Of a stretch of 16,915 nucleotides of DNA, positions 1-6,827 are shown one piece after another (positions within the stretch are counted from its first letter, which is position 1; each line of letters begins with the position of its first letter). The notes beneath the pieces were generated by a model that was given only the letters and a program-made list of their open reading frames with translations, was not told the DNA's origin and did not search any database. The translations under genes were made by a program, and so were the position numbers. The DNA is from an uncultured Clostridia bacterium (GTDB taxonomy: Bacteria > Bacillota > Clostridia > Oscillospirales > CAG-272): positions 1-16,915 of the forward strand of contig CALYSG010000020.1 in the NCBI GenBank assembly GCA_945485605.1, given 5' to 3'.

Positions 1-54
1 TTGAGTATGGTGTGGATGTATATGACCCCCATATTTTATCCGGAGGATATTATT

Positions 55-477
55 ATGGCTATCAAAATGCGCATACTTTACTACCCCGAAAAGGGCAAGC
101 TGAAATCCGCAGCCGAGCTTATCAAAGCCGAATACACGCTTTCCGTCAACGCCGTCGACACTATTCCACCCGCCTATTCCTGCAACAACGAAAGGCTCGT
201 GATCCTTGCCCTTTCGGTAAAGGGCGATGCCGACGACACTCTCCGTCGCTTCCTTCTCGAGCTCACGAAGGCAAGAGCGCAAAACGTCGCTATCATTCAC
301 AACGGCAACGATGCCGGCCTTGCAAAGGTGAAGGAATACCTTACCACCGCGGGAGCGAAGATCGTAGGAGAGTCTCTTAACATGGACATCGGACTCTTCT
401 CGGGCAAGAAGCTCTCCGACGACGAAAAGTCGAAGGTGCTCGACTGGACACGCAACATCGTAGCGTCGCTCAACTGA
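55..477 (+). CDS. Small flavodoxin-like protein
   Basis: This encodes a protein of 140 residues. The start is the ATG at 55, because GGAGG at 42-46 sits 8 bases upstream; the reading frame is open further left but those starts lack a ribosome site. The chain reads as alternating beta strands and helices. It has an N-terminal strand (RILYYP), a second strand VILALSV near residue 53, a strand VAIIHNG near 82 and a strand AKIVGES near 105, which resembles a short flavodoxin fold. The usual T/S-x-T-G-x-T phosphate loop is replaced by YPEKGKLKSA, so FMN binding is not assured. No cysteines suggest a metal site. It ends just before a shared terminator and converges on sigG. I infer an electron-transfer or flavodoxin-domain protein from fold pattern only; the exact role is unknown. 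Confidence 0.6.
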   Translation: MAIKMRILYYPEKGKLKSAAELIKAEYTLSVNAVDTIPPAYSCNNERLVILALSVKGDADDTLRRFLLELTKARAQNVAIIHNGNDAGLAKVKEYLTTAGAKIVGESLNMDIGLFSGKKLSDDEKSKVLDWTRNIVASLN

Positions 478-483
478 ACAGCA

Positions 484-517
484 AAAAAAGGTCTTCGGTC
501 ATCCGGAGACCTTTTTT
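484..517. terminator. Bidirectional intrinsic terminator
   Basis: A 15-bp hairpin has arms at 484-498 and 503-517 with loop TCAT. The core is GGTCTTCGG against CCGGAGACC with one G-T wobble, flanked by A6 on the left and T6 on the right. It therefore has a U-tract in both directions. It lies between the stop of the plus-strand flavodoxin-like gene (477) and the stop of minus-strand sigG (520), and can serve both. Confidence 0.9.
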
Positions 518-519
518 CT

Positions 520-1293
520 TCATATTTGTTTTCTCATACGGTTAAGCGCACCCTTTTCGAGGCGCGAGACCTGTGCCTGCGATATTCCGATCTCGGAGGC
601 TATCTCCATCTGCGTCTTGTTCTTGAAAAATCTCATATTTATGATAGTCTGTTCTCTTTCGCTCAGCTTTTTCATAGCCTCGCGCAGAGCTATGCTCTCA
701 AGCCACGACTCGTCGGAAGAGTTTGTATCGCTCAACTGATCCATAAGGTATATCGAATCCCCGTTCTCATTGTAAACCGGCTCATATAGCGATACAGGGT
801 CGACTATCGCCTCCATTGAGCGAACGACATTCTCGCACTTTTCTCCGATCATCGCGGCGATCTGCTCGACGGTCGGCTCACATTGCTTATCCCGCATAAA
901 CTCCTCACGCGCCTGAAGTGCCTTGTATGCCGTATCGCGCATTGACCGGCTGATCCTTATCGCGTTGTTGTCACGCAGATATCGCCTTATCTCACCTATT
1001 ATCATAGGCACCGCATAGGTCGAAAACTTTACGTCAAGGTCGAGATTGAAATTGTCGACAGCCTTCACAAGTCCGATGCATCCGACCTGAAAGAGGTCAT
1101 CAAGGTCCTCGCGCCGATTGTTGAAACGTTGAATTATGCTCAAAACGAGCCTGAGGTTTCCGTATATAAGACGGTCGCGTGCCTCGCTGTCTCCCTCCTT
1201 GCTCTTTTTAAGCAGCTCGCGCTTCTCCTCGTCGGTCAGTGTTTTCAGCTTCGAGGTATTAACCCCGCAGATCTCCACTTTATTATAATACAT
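520..1293 (-). CDS. sigG: Sporulation sigma factor SigG
   Basis: This encodes a sigma-70 family factor of 257 residues that directs late forespore transcription. The N-terminus contains KVEICGVNTSKL, the signature start of SigG proteins. It is followed by region 2 (NLRLVLSIIQRFNNR near 46-60, DDLFQVGCIGLVKAVDNF near 65-82, FSTYAVPMIIGEIRRYLRD near 90-108), region 3 (near 110-165) and region 4 with the helix-turn-helix TQMEIASEIGISQAQVSRLE near 227-246. Length matches the family (about 260). The start is the ATG at 1293, with GGGGAG seven bases upstream; the frame stays open 18 codons further without a better site. In Bacillus, sigG follows spoIIGA-sigE; here those genes are absent from the window and rplS lies upstream. 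Its leader carries a hairpin touching the Shine-Dalgarno. The assignment as SigG rather than SigF rests on the EICGV N-terminus. Confidence 0.95.
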   Translation of the reverse strand: MYYNKVEICGVNTSKLKTLTDEEKRELLKKSKEGDSEARDRLIYGNLRLVLSIIQRFNNRREDLDDLFQVGCIGLVKAVDNFNLDLDVKFSTYAVPMIIGEIRRYLRDNNAIRISRSMRDTAYKALQAREEFMRDKQCEPTVEQIAAMIGEKCENVVRSMEAIVDPVSLYEPVYNENGDSIYLMDQLSDTNSSDESWLESIALREAMKKLSEREQTIINMRFFKNKTQMEIASEIGISQAQVSRLEKGALNRMRKQI

Positions 1294-1300
1294 AAACAGG

Positions 1301-1324
1301 CTCCCCTGACGGTGTTCCGTCAAG
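1301..1324 (-). promoter_or_regulatory. sigG leader hairpin overlapping the Shine-Dalgarno
   Basis: On the minus strand CTTGACGG (1317-1324) can pair with CCGTCAGG (1305-1312), an 8-bp stem including one G-U, with loop AACA. The right arm takes two G residues of the GGGGAG Shine-Dalgarno (1301-1306) that decides the ATG at 1293. This could lower sigG translation. The pairing is visible directly; the effect is inferred. Confidence 0.5.
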
Positions 1325-1327
1325 AGA

Positions 1328-1358
1328 ATTATTGACTTCCGAGGCAAGGATTTATTCA
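1328..1358 (-). promoter_or_regulatory. Weak candidate forespore-type (SigF/SigG) promoter for sigG
   Basis: TGAATA (1353-1358) agrees with the -35 box typical of SigG promoters. Eighteen bases further is CAATAAT (1328-1334), only a partial match to a CATnnTA -10. No housekeeping TTGACA/TATAAT pair is seen in this gap, which fits developmental control, but the -10 is poor. Confidence 0.22.
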
Positions 1359-1399
1359 GGATCGCGGGTTGCCTTTTTTAGGAAAAAGAGCGGAAATAC

Positions 1400-1444
1400 A
1401 AAAAGAAACGCCGGTCCCGTTTATACGGTACGACGCTTCTTTTT
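1400..1444 (-). terminator. rplS terminator
   Basis: This is a long hairpin just after the rplS stop (1451). On the minus strand AAAAAGAAGCGTCG pairs with CGGCGTTTCTTTTT (two G-U wobbles). A 2x2 internal loop follows, and CCGT pairs with ACGGG around an ATAA loop. The lower stem supplies a U-tract on the minus strand and a second one on the plus strand. It separates rplS from sigG. Confidence 0.85.
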
Positions 1445-1450
1445 GTGTTA

Positions 1451-1792
1451 TTACATTTTTTCCTTGACCTTTGAAGCCTTGCCGACTCTGCCGCGGAGGT
1501 AGTAGAGCTTTGCGCGTCTGACCTTACCGCAACGGACAGTCTCGACCTTGACAACATTGGGGGAATGGAGCGGGAAAGTCTTTTCCACGCCGCAACCGTA
1601 GGAAACACGCCTTACGGTAAACGTTTCGGATATGCCGCCGCCGTTCTTCGCGATGACGGTGCCCTCGAAAAGCTGAATTCTTTCGCGGTTACCCTCTTTG
1701 ATGCGGTTGTGAACACGAACCGTGTTACCGACCTCAACCTCGGGCACATCCTTCTTGAGCTGCTCATTTGTAAGAACCTTAATGAGATCCAT
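1451..1792 (-). CDS. rplS: 50S ribosomal protein L19
   Basis: This encodes 113 residues, the usual length of bacterial L19, a 50S subunit protein near the 30S interface. Recognisable family segments include PEVEVGNTVRVHNRIKEGNRERIQLFEGTV (quoted in parts: near 17-46), NGGGISETFTVRRVSYGCGVEK (near 49-70), PLHSPNV and the basic C-terminal RRAKLYYLRGRVGKA. The start is the ATG at 1792, chosen because AGGAGG lies about six bases upstream; nine upstream codons are in frame but have no ribosome site. It is a single-gene unit with its own near-consensus promoter, a structured leader and a strong terminator. The common partners rimM and trmD are not present beside it. Confidence 0.97.
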   Translation of the reverse strand: MDLIKVLTNEQLKKDVPEVEVGNTVRVHNRIKEGNRERIQLFEGTVIAKNGGGISETFTVRRVSYGCGVEKTFPLHSPNVVKVETVRCGKVRRAKLYYLRGRVGKASKVKEKM

Positions 1793-1877
1793 TCTGGCCC
1801 TCCTTATATTCACGGACATTCGTGCTTGAGCAATATAATGCAGAGGACTGTCCTATAATCGTCCGATAGCACGGACA
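1793..1877 (-). ncRNA. Candidate L19 autoregulatory leader RNA
   Basis: About 85 nt lie between the predicted transcript start (near 1877) and the rplS ATG. The first bases of the RNA form a hairpin GTCCG-TGCTAT-CGGAC (1861-1876). A later hairpin is CACG-AATGTC-CGTG (1811-1824). The CGTGC within the first can instead pair with GCACG at 1821-1825, so the two states exclude each other. L19 leader elements upstream of rplS are known in Firmicutes; I cannot confirm that this matches that Rfam family. Confidence 0.45.
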
Positions 1878-1883
1878 AAGTGT

Positions 1884-1912
1884 ATTATAACACACTTTTT
1901 TTCCTTTTGCAA
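1884..1912 (-). promoter_or_regulatory. rplS promoter
   Basis: On the minus strand TTGCAA (plus 1907-1912) and TATAAT (plus 1884-1889) are separated by exactly 17 bases (1890-1906). This is a near-consensus housekeeping promoter with an A-rich spacer. It lies only about 30 bases after the flippase stop, so rplS can be transcribed independently of the upstream genes. Confidence 0.85.
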
Positions 1913-1940
1913 TAGCTATTCTCCGATTTTTTGGATTTTT

Positions 1941-3407
1941 TCAGGATTTTTTCCGTTTCAGCGCGCCAAGTATGCCCTTTGCCGTGCTGAGAAGCGGTCT
2001 GAAATTGACGAGCCCCATCGCGGCAACGCCGACTGTCTGCGACACGACGGTAAAAACAAGGCTCTGCGAAAACATAAGGCACGCCCCCTGCGCCGACAGT
2101 ATCAGAGAATTTATTATAAGTCTCAGCACTCCAAGGTCAAAGCGCACCATCTTCCGCGTATCGGCGGCGCGAATTATGAAAACGACAATATAGCTGACCG
2201 CGGTCGCGAGCGCCGCGCCGAGCGCGCCGAGTCCCACGCAGGGTATCGTAAACCCGAAAAGCGTAAGGCTATCGGGGATCAGCAGGAAATTCAGGAAAAT
2301 ATTTGTCAGTGCCCCCATCATCGCCGTGAGAAAGGACTTGACGCTCCTCTTCTTAACAAGATATATGCTCGAGAGAAAGTTTACAAATCCCGAAAAAACG
2401 CTTGCGAGAGTGAGCACGGGGATAAAACTCCATGCCGTGAAATAGTTCTTTGCGAAAAGTAAGGCAGCAAACACCTGTGCAAAAGCAATTATCAGAGAAC
2501 CCGCGACGAAAATCAGTCCCTGAAAGCCTGAAAAAACATTCGTGTAGAATTTCGACCTCTCCTCGGGGTCTTCGGTCTTGACCGCCGAGAATTGCCACGC
2601 CTCTGAAAATACTCCCGTAACAAGCGTCAGCACGGTCGGGATCTTATAGGCAGCGGTGTAAAGCCCGTTTTCCGCCTCTCCGCGAAACGCCGTCACCATA
2701 TACCTGTCAGAGACATTCGTGATCCACCAGAAGATCGCCGTGGGGATCATAGGGACACTGTATTTCAGCATCGATGAAGCGAGCGGGCGGCTGAAATACT
2801 TCAGACCGAGGTCGCGCCAAAGTCCGGCGTAAATAAAGAGGAAGAGACCGACGAGCAGGTCGGCAAGCACTATCGAGAGCACATAGCCGTAGACGCCGTT
2901 GAGTATATTTGAGTCGGGCAATACGAGAAAGAATATAAGATTGAAAGCTATTGTAAGACAGGTGTTCAGTATCCCCTGAATTGCAAATAGCTTTGTCCTG
3001 TCACACGCGCGGATATACTGCGCGCATGCAGAGTGAAAATTCGACATCAGAACATAGGCTGCTATCAGCCACGCGTAGCTTCTGAAATATTCGGACAGCA
3101 TAAGCAGCGGAGAGAGTACCGCGAATATTCCCCCTGTCGCCGCGAGCATCACGATCCCCGTCGTAAAGACCGAACGCTTATCCGTTTCGGAATCGAGTGT
3201 GAACCTGAATATCCCATCGCAGAGCCCCGCGGCGGCAAGAGGGATAAGCAGGTTAGCCATGTTCGTGATAAGGTCAGCCTTGCCGTATTCCGCCTCGGTC
3301 AGACACTCTGTGTACAGCCTTGTCAGGAAAAAAACGAGCAGCTTTGACGCGAAAGTGCCTATTCCGTATATAAAAGTATCCGAGAGAAGTTTTTTATACC
3401 TGTTCAC
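1941..3407 (-). CDS. Polysaccharide-type flippase (MOP/Wzx family)
   Basis: This encodes 488 residues, strongly hydrophobic throughout, with roughly twelve or more membrane segments. It begins with YGIGTFASKLLVFFLTRLY followed by the EYGKADL motif, the typical opening of Wzx/RfbX-type exporters that flip lipid-linked oligosaccharides across the cytoplasmic membrane. Another family feature is the repeated pattern of paired helices through the C-terminal half, ending in a short basic tail. I chose the GTG at 3407 because GAGG lies 6 bases upstream and the homologous region starts right there; the frame is open to 3509, but that part overlaps the small upstream gene. Its ribosome site overlaps the stop codon of that small gene, suggesting translational coupling. 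No clear terminator follows; the rplS promoter starts within 30 bases. The cargo is unknown. Confidence 0.85.
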   Translation of the reverse strand: MNRYKKLLSDTFIYGIGTFASKLLVFFLTRLYTECLTEAEYGKADLITNMANLLIPLAAAGLCDGIFRFTLDSETDKRSVFTTGIVMLAATGGIFAVLSPLLMLSEYFRSYAWLIAAYVLMSNFHSACAQYIRACDRTKLFAIQGILNTCLTIAFNLIFFLVLPDSNILNGVYGYVLSIVLADLLVGLFLFIYAGLWRDLGLKYFSRPLASSMLKYSVPMIPTAIFWWITNVSDRYMVTAFRGEAENGLYTAAYKIPTVLTLVTGVFSEAWQFSAVKTEDPEERSKFYTNVFSGFQGLIFVAGSLIIAFAQVFAALLFAKNYFTAWSFIPVLTLASVFSGFVNFLSSIYLVKKRSVKSFLTAMMGALTNIFLNFLLIPDSLTLFGFTIPCVGLGALGAALATAVSYIVVFIIRAADTRKMVRFDLGVLRLIINSLILSAQGACLMFSQSLVFTVVSQTVGVAAMGLVNFRPLLSTAKGILGALKRKKS

Positions 3408-3414
3408 GCCGACC

Positions 3415-3543
3415 TCACACTTTCTCGCATACCGCGACGAGCTTTTTGATATCGCCCTCATCGGTGAAGCTGTTGTAATTCGACAGGTGTCCACTTCCGC
3501 TTCCGCCAAGTACGAGCTGTGCCGCTCTCAATATTTTTTTCAT
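3415..3543 (-). CDS. 42-residue orphan peptide, coupled to the flippase
   Basis: This is a short reading frame with a good ribosome site (AGGAAG about 7 bases before the ATG at 3543) and its own strong promoter upstream. It ends in TGA 7 bases before the flippase GTG. The product starts MKKILRAAQLVLGGSGSGHL, lacks a long hydrophobic stretch and so is probably not secreted. It ends in NSFTDEGDIKKLVAVCEKV, with one cysteine near the end. The last 25 residues resemble in pattern the extreme C-terminus of class V (fold type I) aminotransferases (a YN dipeptide followed by an acidic helix). It may be a remnant of such an enzyme, or a leader peptide that couples translation. I do not recognise a family; the function is unknown. 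Confidence 0.5.
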   Translation of the reverse strand: MKKILRAAQLVLGGSGSGHLSNYNSFTDEGDIKKLVAVCEKV

Positions 3544-3555
3544 GATTTCACTTCC

Positions 3556-3600
3556 TGCCAAAATATATAAATATTTTATCACATATAAAAGCTTTTGGCA
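3556..3600. repeat. 8-bp inverted repeat straddling the flippase promoter
   Basis: TGCCAAAA (3556-3563) and TTTTGGCA (3593-3600) are perfect inverted copies 29 bases apart. One arm covers most of the -35 box (3596-3601) and the other falls just after the predicted transcript start. The inner arm also forms the palindrome AAAAGCTTTT (3587-3596). It is a possible operator; no regulator is identified. Confidence 0.5.
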
Positions 3601-3601
3601 A
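3573..3601 (-). promoter_or_regulatory. Promoter of the small-peptide/flippase unit
   Basis: On the minus strand TTGCCA (plus 3596-3601) and TAAAAT (plus 3573-3578) are spaced by 17 bases, with TGA directly before the -10 (extended -10). It is positioned about 30 bases before the 42-residue gene and downstream of glgC, making an internal promoter in the minus-strand cluster. Confidence 0.75.
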
Positions 3602-3620
3602 GAATGTGAGCACGTGATTT

Positions 3621-4805
3621 TCACGTTTTTTTAGTCTCGTGCCGATCGCGATATGCAAAAGCCGAACCACCGTCAGACGTTCCGGCATCGGTCAGACTTA
3701 CTGTGATGAGAGATGGCTCTCCGTCTGCGTTTCCGACCGCGGATCCGCGCCCGATAACGCAACCTTTGCCTACGATCGCGCGCCTTACGATCGCCCCCTC
3801 CTCAACGGCAGCGTCCTCCATAATAACAGAATCCGTAATGCACGCTCCCGCCTCGACCGTTACTCCGCCCGACAGCACCGATCCGCTGACCTTTCCGAAA
3901 ATACGGCAGCCGTCGCTTATCAGAGAATCGGTTATCTCCGCCGTTTCGCCTACAAACTGCGCGGGCCTCTGCATAGGGCGCGAAAGGATCTTCGGGTGAT
4001 CTCCCGGACAAAAGGCAGGTGTATTTCCGAGAAGATCCATATTAGCCCTCCATAGACTTCCGACCGTCCCCACATCGCGCCAGTATCCCGTGAAGCGGTA
4101 GGCAAAAAGCCTCTCTCCGGCTTCAAGCATCTTTGGGATCAGATCCTTTCCGAAATCGCAGACATCGGGGTCGGAAAGATACTCTTTGAGCTTATCCGTA
4201 TTAAAAATATAAATTCCCATTGACACCATATCGGAAGAAGGCTTATCGGGCTTCTCGTGAAAGCCCCTCACACGCATATCCTCACCTGTTTCAACCACCC
4301 CGAAGCGGCTCGCATCCTCCTTTTCTACACGAATGACCGCAAGAGTGCATGCGCAGGCGTTCTTTATATGAAATTCAAGCATATCCGAATAGTCCATGCG
4401 ATAGATATGATCGCCCGAAATGATCAGGGTGCAGTCGGGAGAATAAAGATCGACAAAATTCAGATTTTTTCTCACTGCATCGGCAGTACCGCGATACCAG
4501 TCGGTGCTTTTTGCCCCTCTGAAGGGCGGCAGAACGGTCACACCGCCGTTAACTCGGTCAAGATCCCACGGATTTCCGCTCCCGATATAGGCAGCGAGCT
4601 CAAGCGGCTGATACTGCGTCAACACCCCTACCGTATCGATCCCGGAATTAACGCAATTCGAAAGCGGGAAATCTATCAGCCGGTACTTTCCGCCAAAGCC
4701 TACCGCCGGCTTCGCCGTTTCCGATGTAAGCTCACGGAGCCTCGTTCCCTTCCCCCCGGCGAGCAACATCGCTATACACTTTTTCTTCATTACATCAGCT
4801 GTCAT
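3621..4805 (-). CDS. glgC: Glucose-1-phosphate adenylyltransferase
   Basis: This encodes 394 residues and makes ADP-glucose from glucose-1-phosphate and ATP, the committed step of bacterial glycogen synthesis, in the cytosol. Visible motifs are the nucleotidyltransferase loop LLAGGKGTRL (14-23), KPAVGFGGKYRLIDF (32-46), the substrate segment WYRGTADAV (103-111), SGDHIYRMDY (130-139) and FHEKP (182-186). From about residue 285 the chain turns into left-handed beta-helix repeats (for example ITDSLISDGCRI and VIMEDAAVEEGAIV). Catalytic motifs are intact, so this is GlgC rather than the inactive GlgD type. The ATG at 4805 overlaps the glgB stop (ATGA) and has GGAG 8 bases upstream; a second ATG five codons in has no ribosome site. 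The stop codon lies inside a small hairpin. It is cotranscribed with glgB; no glgA or glgD is seen. Confidence 0.95.
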   Translation of the reverse strand: MTADVMKKKCIAMLLAGGKGTRLRELTSETAKPAVGFGGKYRLIDFPLSNCVNSGIDTVGVLTQYQPLELAAYIGSGNPWDLDRVNGGVTVLPPFRGAKSTDWYRGTADAVRKNLNFVDLYSPDCTLIISGDHIYRMDYSDMLEFHIKNACACTLAVIRVEKEDASRFGVVETGEDMRVRGFHEKPDKPSSDMVSMGIYIFNTDKLKEYLSDPDVCDFGKDLIPKMLEAGERLFAYRFTGYWRDVGTVGSLWRANMDLLGNTPAFCPGDHPKILSRPMQRPAQFVGETAEITDSLISDGCRIFGKVSGSVLSGGVTVEAGACITDSVIMEDAAVEEGAIVRRAIVGKGCVIGRGSAVGNADGEPSLITVSLTDAGTSDGGSAFAYRDRHETKKT

Positions 4806-6769
4806 TTTGCCTTCTCCACCTTGATAACAGCCTCGGTCGTCGTGGAAGCGTCAGGTCTGATCTTCTCAAATATCAGAGCCGAAAGAGGAGGAATATCCGG
4901 GAATATCGCCGCCTCTTCACCTCCGAAAAGCCCGCGGTTCAGCCTGCCCTTTCCGCCGTAATCCTCACTGTCGCTGTTGAATATCTCCCTGTAATAGCCT
5001 GTTCTCCCGCCGATCGGGATACAGTAATTCTTATATCCGACCGGCGAGAAATTCATCACACATATAAGCTCACCACCGTCGCAGCCCTTCCTTACGAAGG
5101 CTATGACACAATCATCGGCGCGGTCGGACAAAAGCCATTCAAAGCCGTCCCATGAAAAATCTATCTGCCAAAGCTCGGAATGAGAGAGGTAAAAGGCGTT
5201 CAGCTCGGATGAATATTTTTTCATTTTTGCGTGAGCCTCAAAATCCTGCATAAACCATTCGAGTTGATTTTTATAGTCCCATTCGGCAAACTGCCCGAAT
5301 TCGCAGCCCATAAACATCAGCTTCTTGCCCGGGTGAGTCATCATATAGGCAAGGAAAACGCGCATAGTAGCGAATTTCTGCCCATACGATCCGAACATCT
5401 TGTCAAGAAGAGACCTCTTTCCGTGGACGACCTCATCGTGCGACACGGGAAGTATGAAATTTTCGGAAAACGCATACATCATCGAGAAGGTCAGCTCGCC
5501 ATGCTTCCCGCTTCTGAAATAGCTGTCGGTCGAGACATAGTCGAACATATCGTTTGCCCAGCCCATGTTCCATTTGAAGTTGAAACCGAGTCCTCCCTCA
5601 CTCACGGGGTGAGTGACAAGCGGCCAAGCCGTCGATTCCTCGGCGATCATAAGCACATCGGGAAATTCCGCAAAAACCGCCGTGTTCAACTTTCCGAAGA
5701 AAGCAACAGCTTCAAGATTTTCGTTTCCTCCGTATATATTCGGTGTCCATTCCCCGCCACGCTTGTCGTAATCGAGGTAAAGCATCGACGCGACCGCGTC
5801 GGCGCGGAGACCGTCAATATGAAATTCCCTGAACCAGAAAAGCGCCGACGAAATAAGGAAAGACTGCACCTCCGGACGACCTACATCGAAAAAGCAGGTT
5901 CCCCAGTTTTCGTTCTCGGCACGGTCATCTCCCTGATATTCATAGAGCCTGTATCCATCGAAGCGGTAGAGTCCGTGGCTGTCCTTCGGAAAATGAGCAG
6001 GCACCCAGTCAAGGATAACGCCTATACCCGCGCGGTGAAGAGTATCTACGAAGTACCTGAAATCGTCGGGAGTGCCGAAGCGCGATGTCGGAGCGAAATA
6101 CCCCGTCGCCTGATACCCCCAAGAGCCGTCGTATGGGAATTCGGTGATCGGTAAAAGCTCGATATGAGTGAATCCCGCCTCACGCGCATATATCACGAGC
6201 CTGTCGGCTATCTCGCGATAGTTTAGATATGCGTCGCCGTTGACCGTGCTCTTACCGTCAAGGGTCTGCCATGATCCGAGGTGGACCTCATAAATATTCA
6301 TGGGAGCGGGATAAAAATACTTTGTATTACCCGAAAAAACAGCACGTCTCGCCGACATGAATTTTCTGTCGTGCCACTCGAATTCGCTCCGGCTCCTCAC
6401 GATAGACGCCGTGCGGCTGCCCCATTCGGAATACTGTGCATACGGATCGGCTTTGAGAACCGCACCGTTTTGCGACACTACACGGTACTTGTACCTCATA
6501 CCGTCAAGGGGTATCTCACTGTCATATATCGCCTCCCAGATACCGTTTTCGGTTATCCTCTTCATCGGCAGGGCTCCCCATGAGTTGAAGTCTCCCGCTA
6601 CCTCGACACGTTCTGCGCGGTAGGCAAAGGTTCTGAAGGCATAACGATACTTTCCCTCCGTCTCAAAAAGGAAGTGTGCCCCAAGATATTCGTAGATACG
6701 TGTAGCCGTTCCCTGATGAAAATAGTAAGCATCAACGTTTTCACCGACGGTATTTTTTTCCTCAAGCAT
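4802..6769 (-). CDS. glgB: 1,4-alpha-glucan branching enzyme
   Basis: This encodes 655 residues and creates alpha-1,6 branches in glycogen by cutting and transferring alpha-1,4 chains. The N-terminal CBM48 domain runs near 40-125 (VEVAGDFNSW at 55-64). The GH13 barrel follows with IYEVHLGSW (159-167), DGSWGYQATGYFAP (214-227), VILDWVPAHF (251-260), IDGLRADAV (318-326, predicted nucleophile Asp324), MIAEEST (374-380, acid/base Glu377) and PVSHDEVVHG (441-450, His444/Asp445). A C-terminal beta domain starts near 560. Length is normal for the family. The start is the ATG at 6769, preceded by GGGTGG lying in the 3' arm of a terminator-like hairpin, which is unusual. It overlaps glgC by four bases, so the two are translationally coupled. 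A long open frame on the opposite strand is only a shadow. Confidence 0.96.
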   Translation of the reverse strand: MLEEKNTVGENVDAYYFHQGTATRIYEYLGAHFLFETEGKYRYAFRTFAYRAERVEVAGDFNSWGALPMKRITENGIWEAIYDSEIPLDGMRYKYRVVSQNGAVLKADPYAQYSEWGSRTASIVRSRSEFEWHDRKFMSARRAVFSGNTKYFYPAPMNIYEVHLGSWQTLDGKSTVNGDAYLNYREIADRLVIYAREAGFTHIELLPITEFPYDGSWGYQATGYFAPTSRFGTPDDFRYFVDTLHRAGIGVILDWVPAHFPKDSHGLYRFDGYRLYEYQGDDRAENENWGTCFFDVGRPEVQSFLISSALFWFREFHIDGLRADAVASMLYLDYDKRGGEWTPNIYGGNENLEAVAFFGKLNTAVFAEFPDVLMIAEESTAWPLVTHPVSEGGLGFNFKWNMGWANDMFDYVSTDSYFRSGKHGELTFSMMYAFSENFILPVSHDEVVHGKRSLLDKMFGSYGQKFATMRVFLAYMMTHPGKKLMFMGCEFGQFAEWDYKNQLEWFMQDFEAHAKMKKYSSELNAFYLSHSELWQIDFSWDGFEWLLSDRADDCVIAFVRKGCDGGELICVMNFSPVGYKNYCIPIGGRTGYYREIFNSDSEDYGGKGRLNRGLFGGEEAAIFPDIPPLSALIFEKIRPDASTTTEAVIKVEKAK

Positions 6770-6777
6770 AAAAAAAC

Positions 6778-6802
6778 CACCCTATATTTTTTATATAGGG
6801 TG
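6778..6802 (-). terminator. Terminator-like hairpin carrying the glgB ribosome site
   Basis: There is a perfect 10-bp stem, CACCCTATAT (6778-6787) with ATATAGGGTG (6793-6802), around a 5-base loop. On the minus strand it follows the radical SAM gene stop (6828), is preceded by A6 and is followed by GGTTTTTTT and then directly by the glgB ATG. It qualifies as an intrinsic terminator, but its 3' arm also holds the only purine-rich ribosome site of glgB. On the plus strand it is followed by GTGCTTTTTT. It could act as terminator, translational switch or both. Confidence 0.7.
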
Positions 6803-6827
6803 TGCTTTTTTCATCTGAATTATTAAA

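Noticed and set aside
1..54. Upstream extension of the first reading frame (TTG at 1)
   Set aside because: The ribosome site at 42-46 fits the ATG at 55; the extension lacks one and could be an artefact of the window edge.
1342..1380. AGGCAA...TTGCCTTTTTT, possible plus-strand terminator
   Set aside because: The stem is only about six pairs around a loop of more than 20 bases, and no plus-strand gene precedes it.
1911..1950. AATAGCTATT palindrome and three GATTTTTT copies after the flippase gene
   Set aside because: The GATTTTTT copies include the end of the coding sequence and do not form a stable stem; the palindrome has no loop. No terminator can be claimed.
3612..3631. Hairpin ACGTGA-TTT-TCACGT with T-run, possible terminator
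   Set aside because: The T-run is only on the plus strand, where no gene ends. On the minus strand it covers the glgC stop without a U-tract, so it is not a glgC terminator.
4257..4961. 234-codon plus-strand open frame across the glgC/glgB junction
   Set aside because: It overlaps two certain genes on the other strand and has no start signal or recognisable product.
5231..6154. 307-codon open frame on the plus strand inside glgB
   Set aside because: It lies wholly opposite glgB, lacks a ribosome site and its translation shows no domain; it is a codon-bias shadow.
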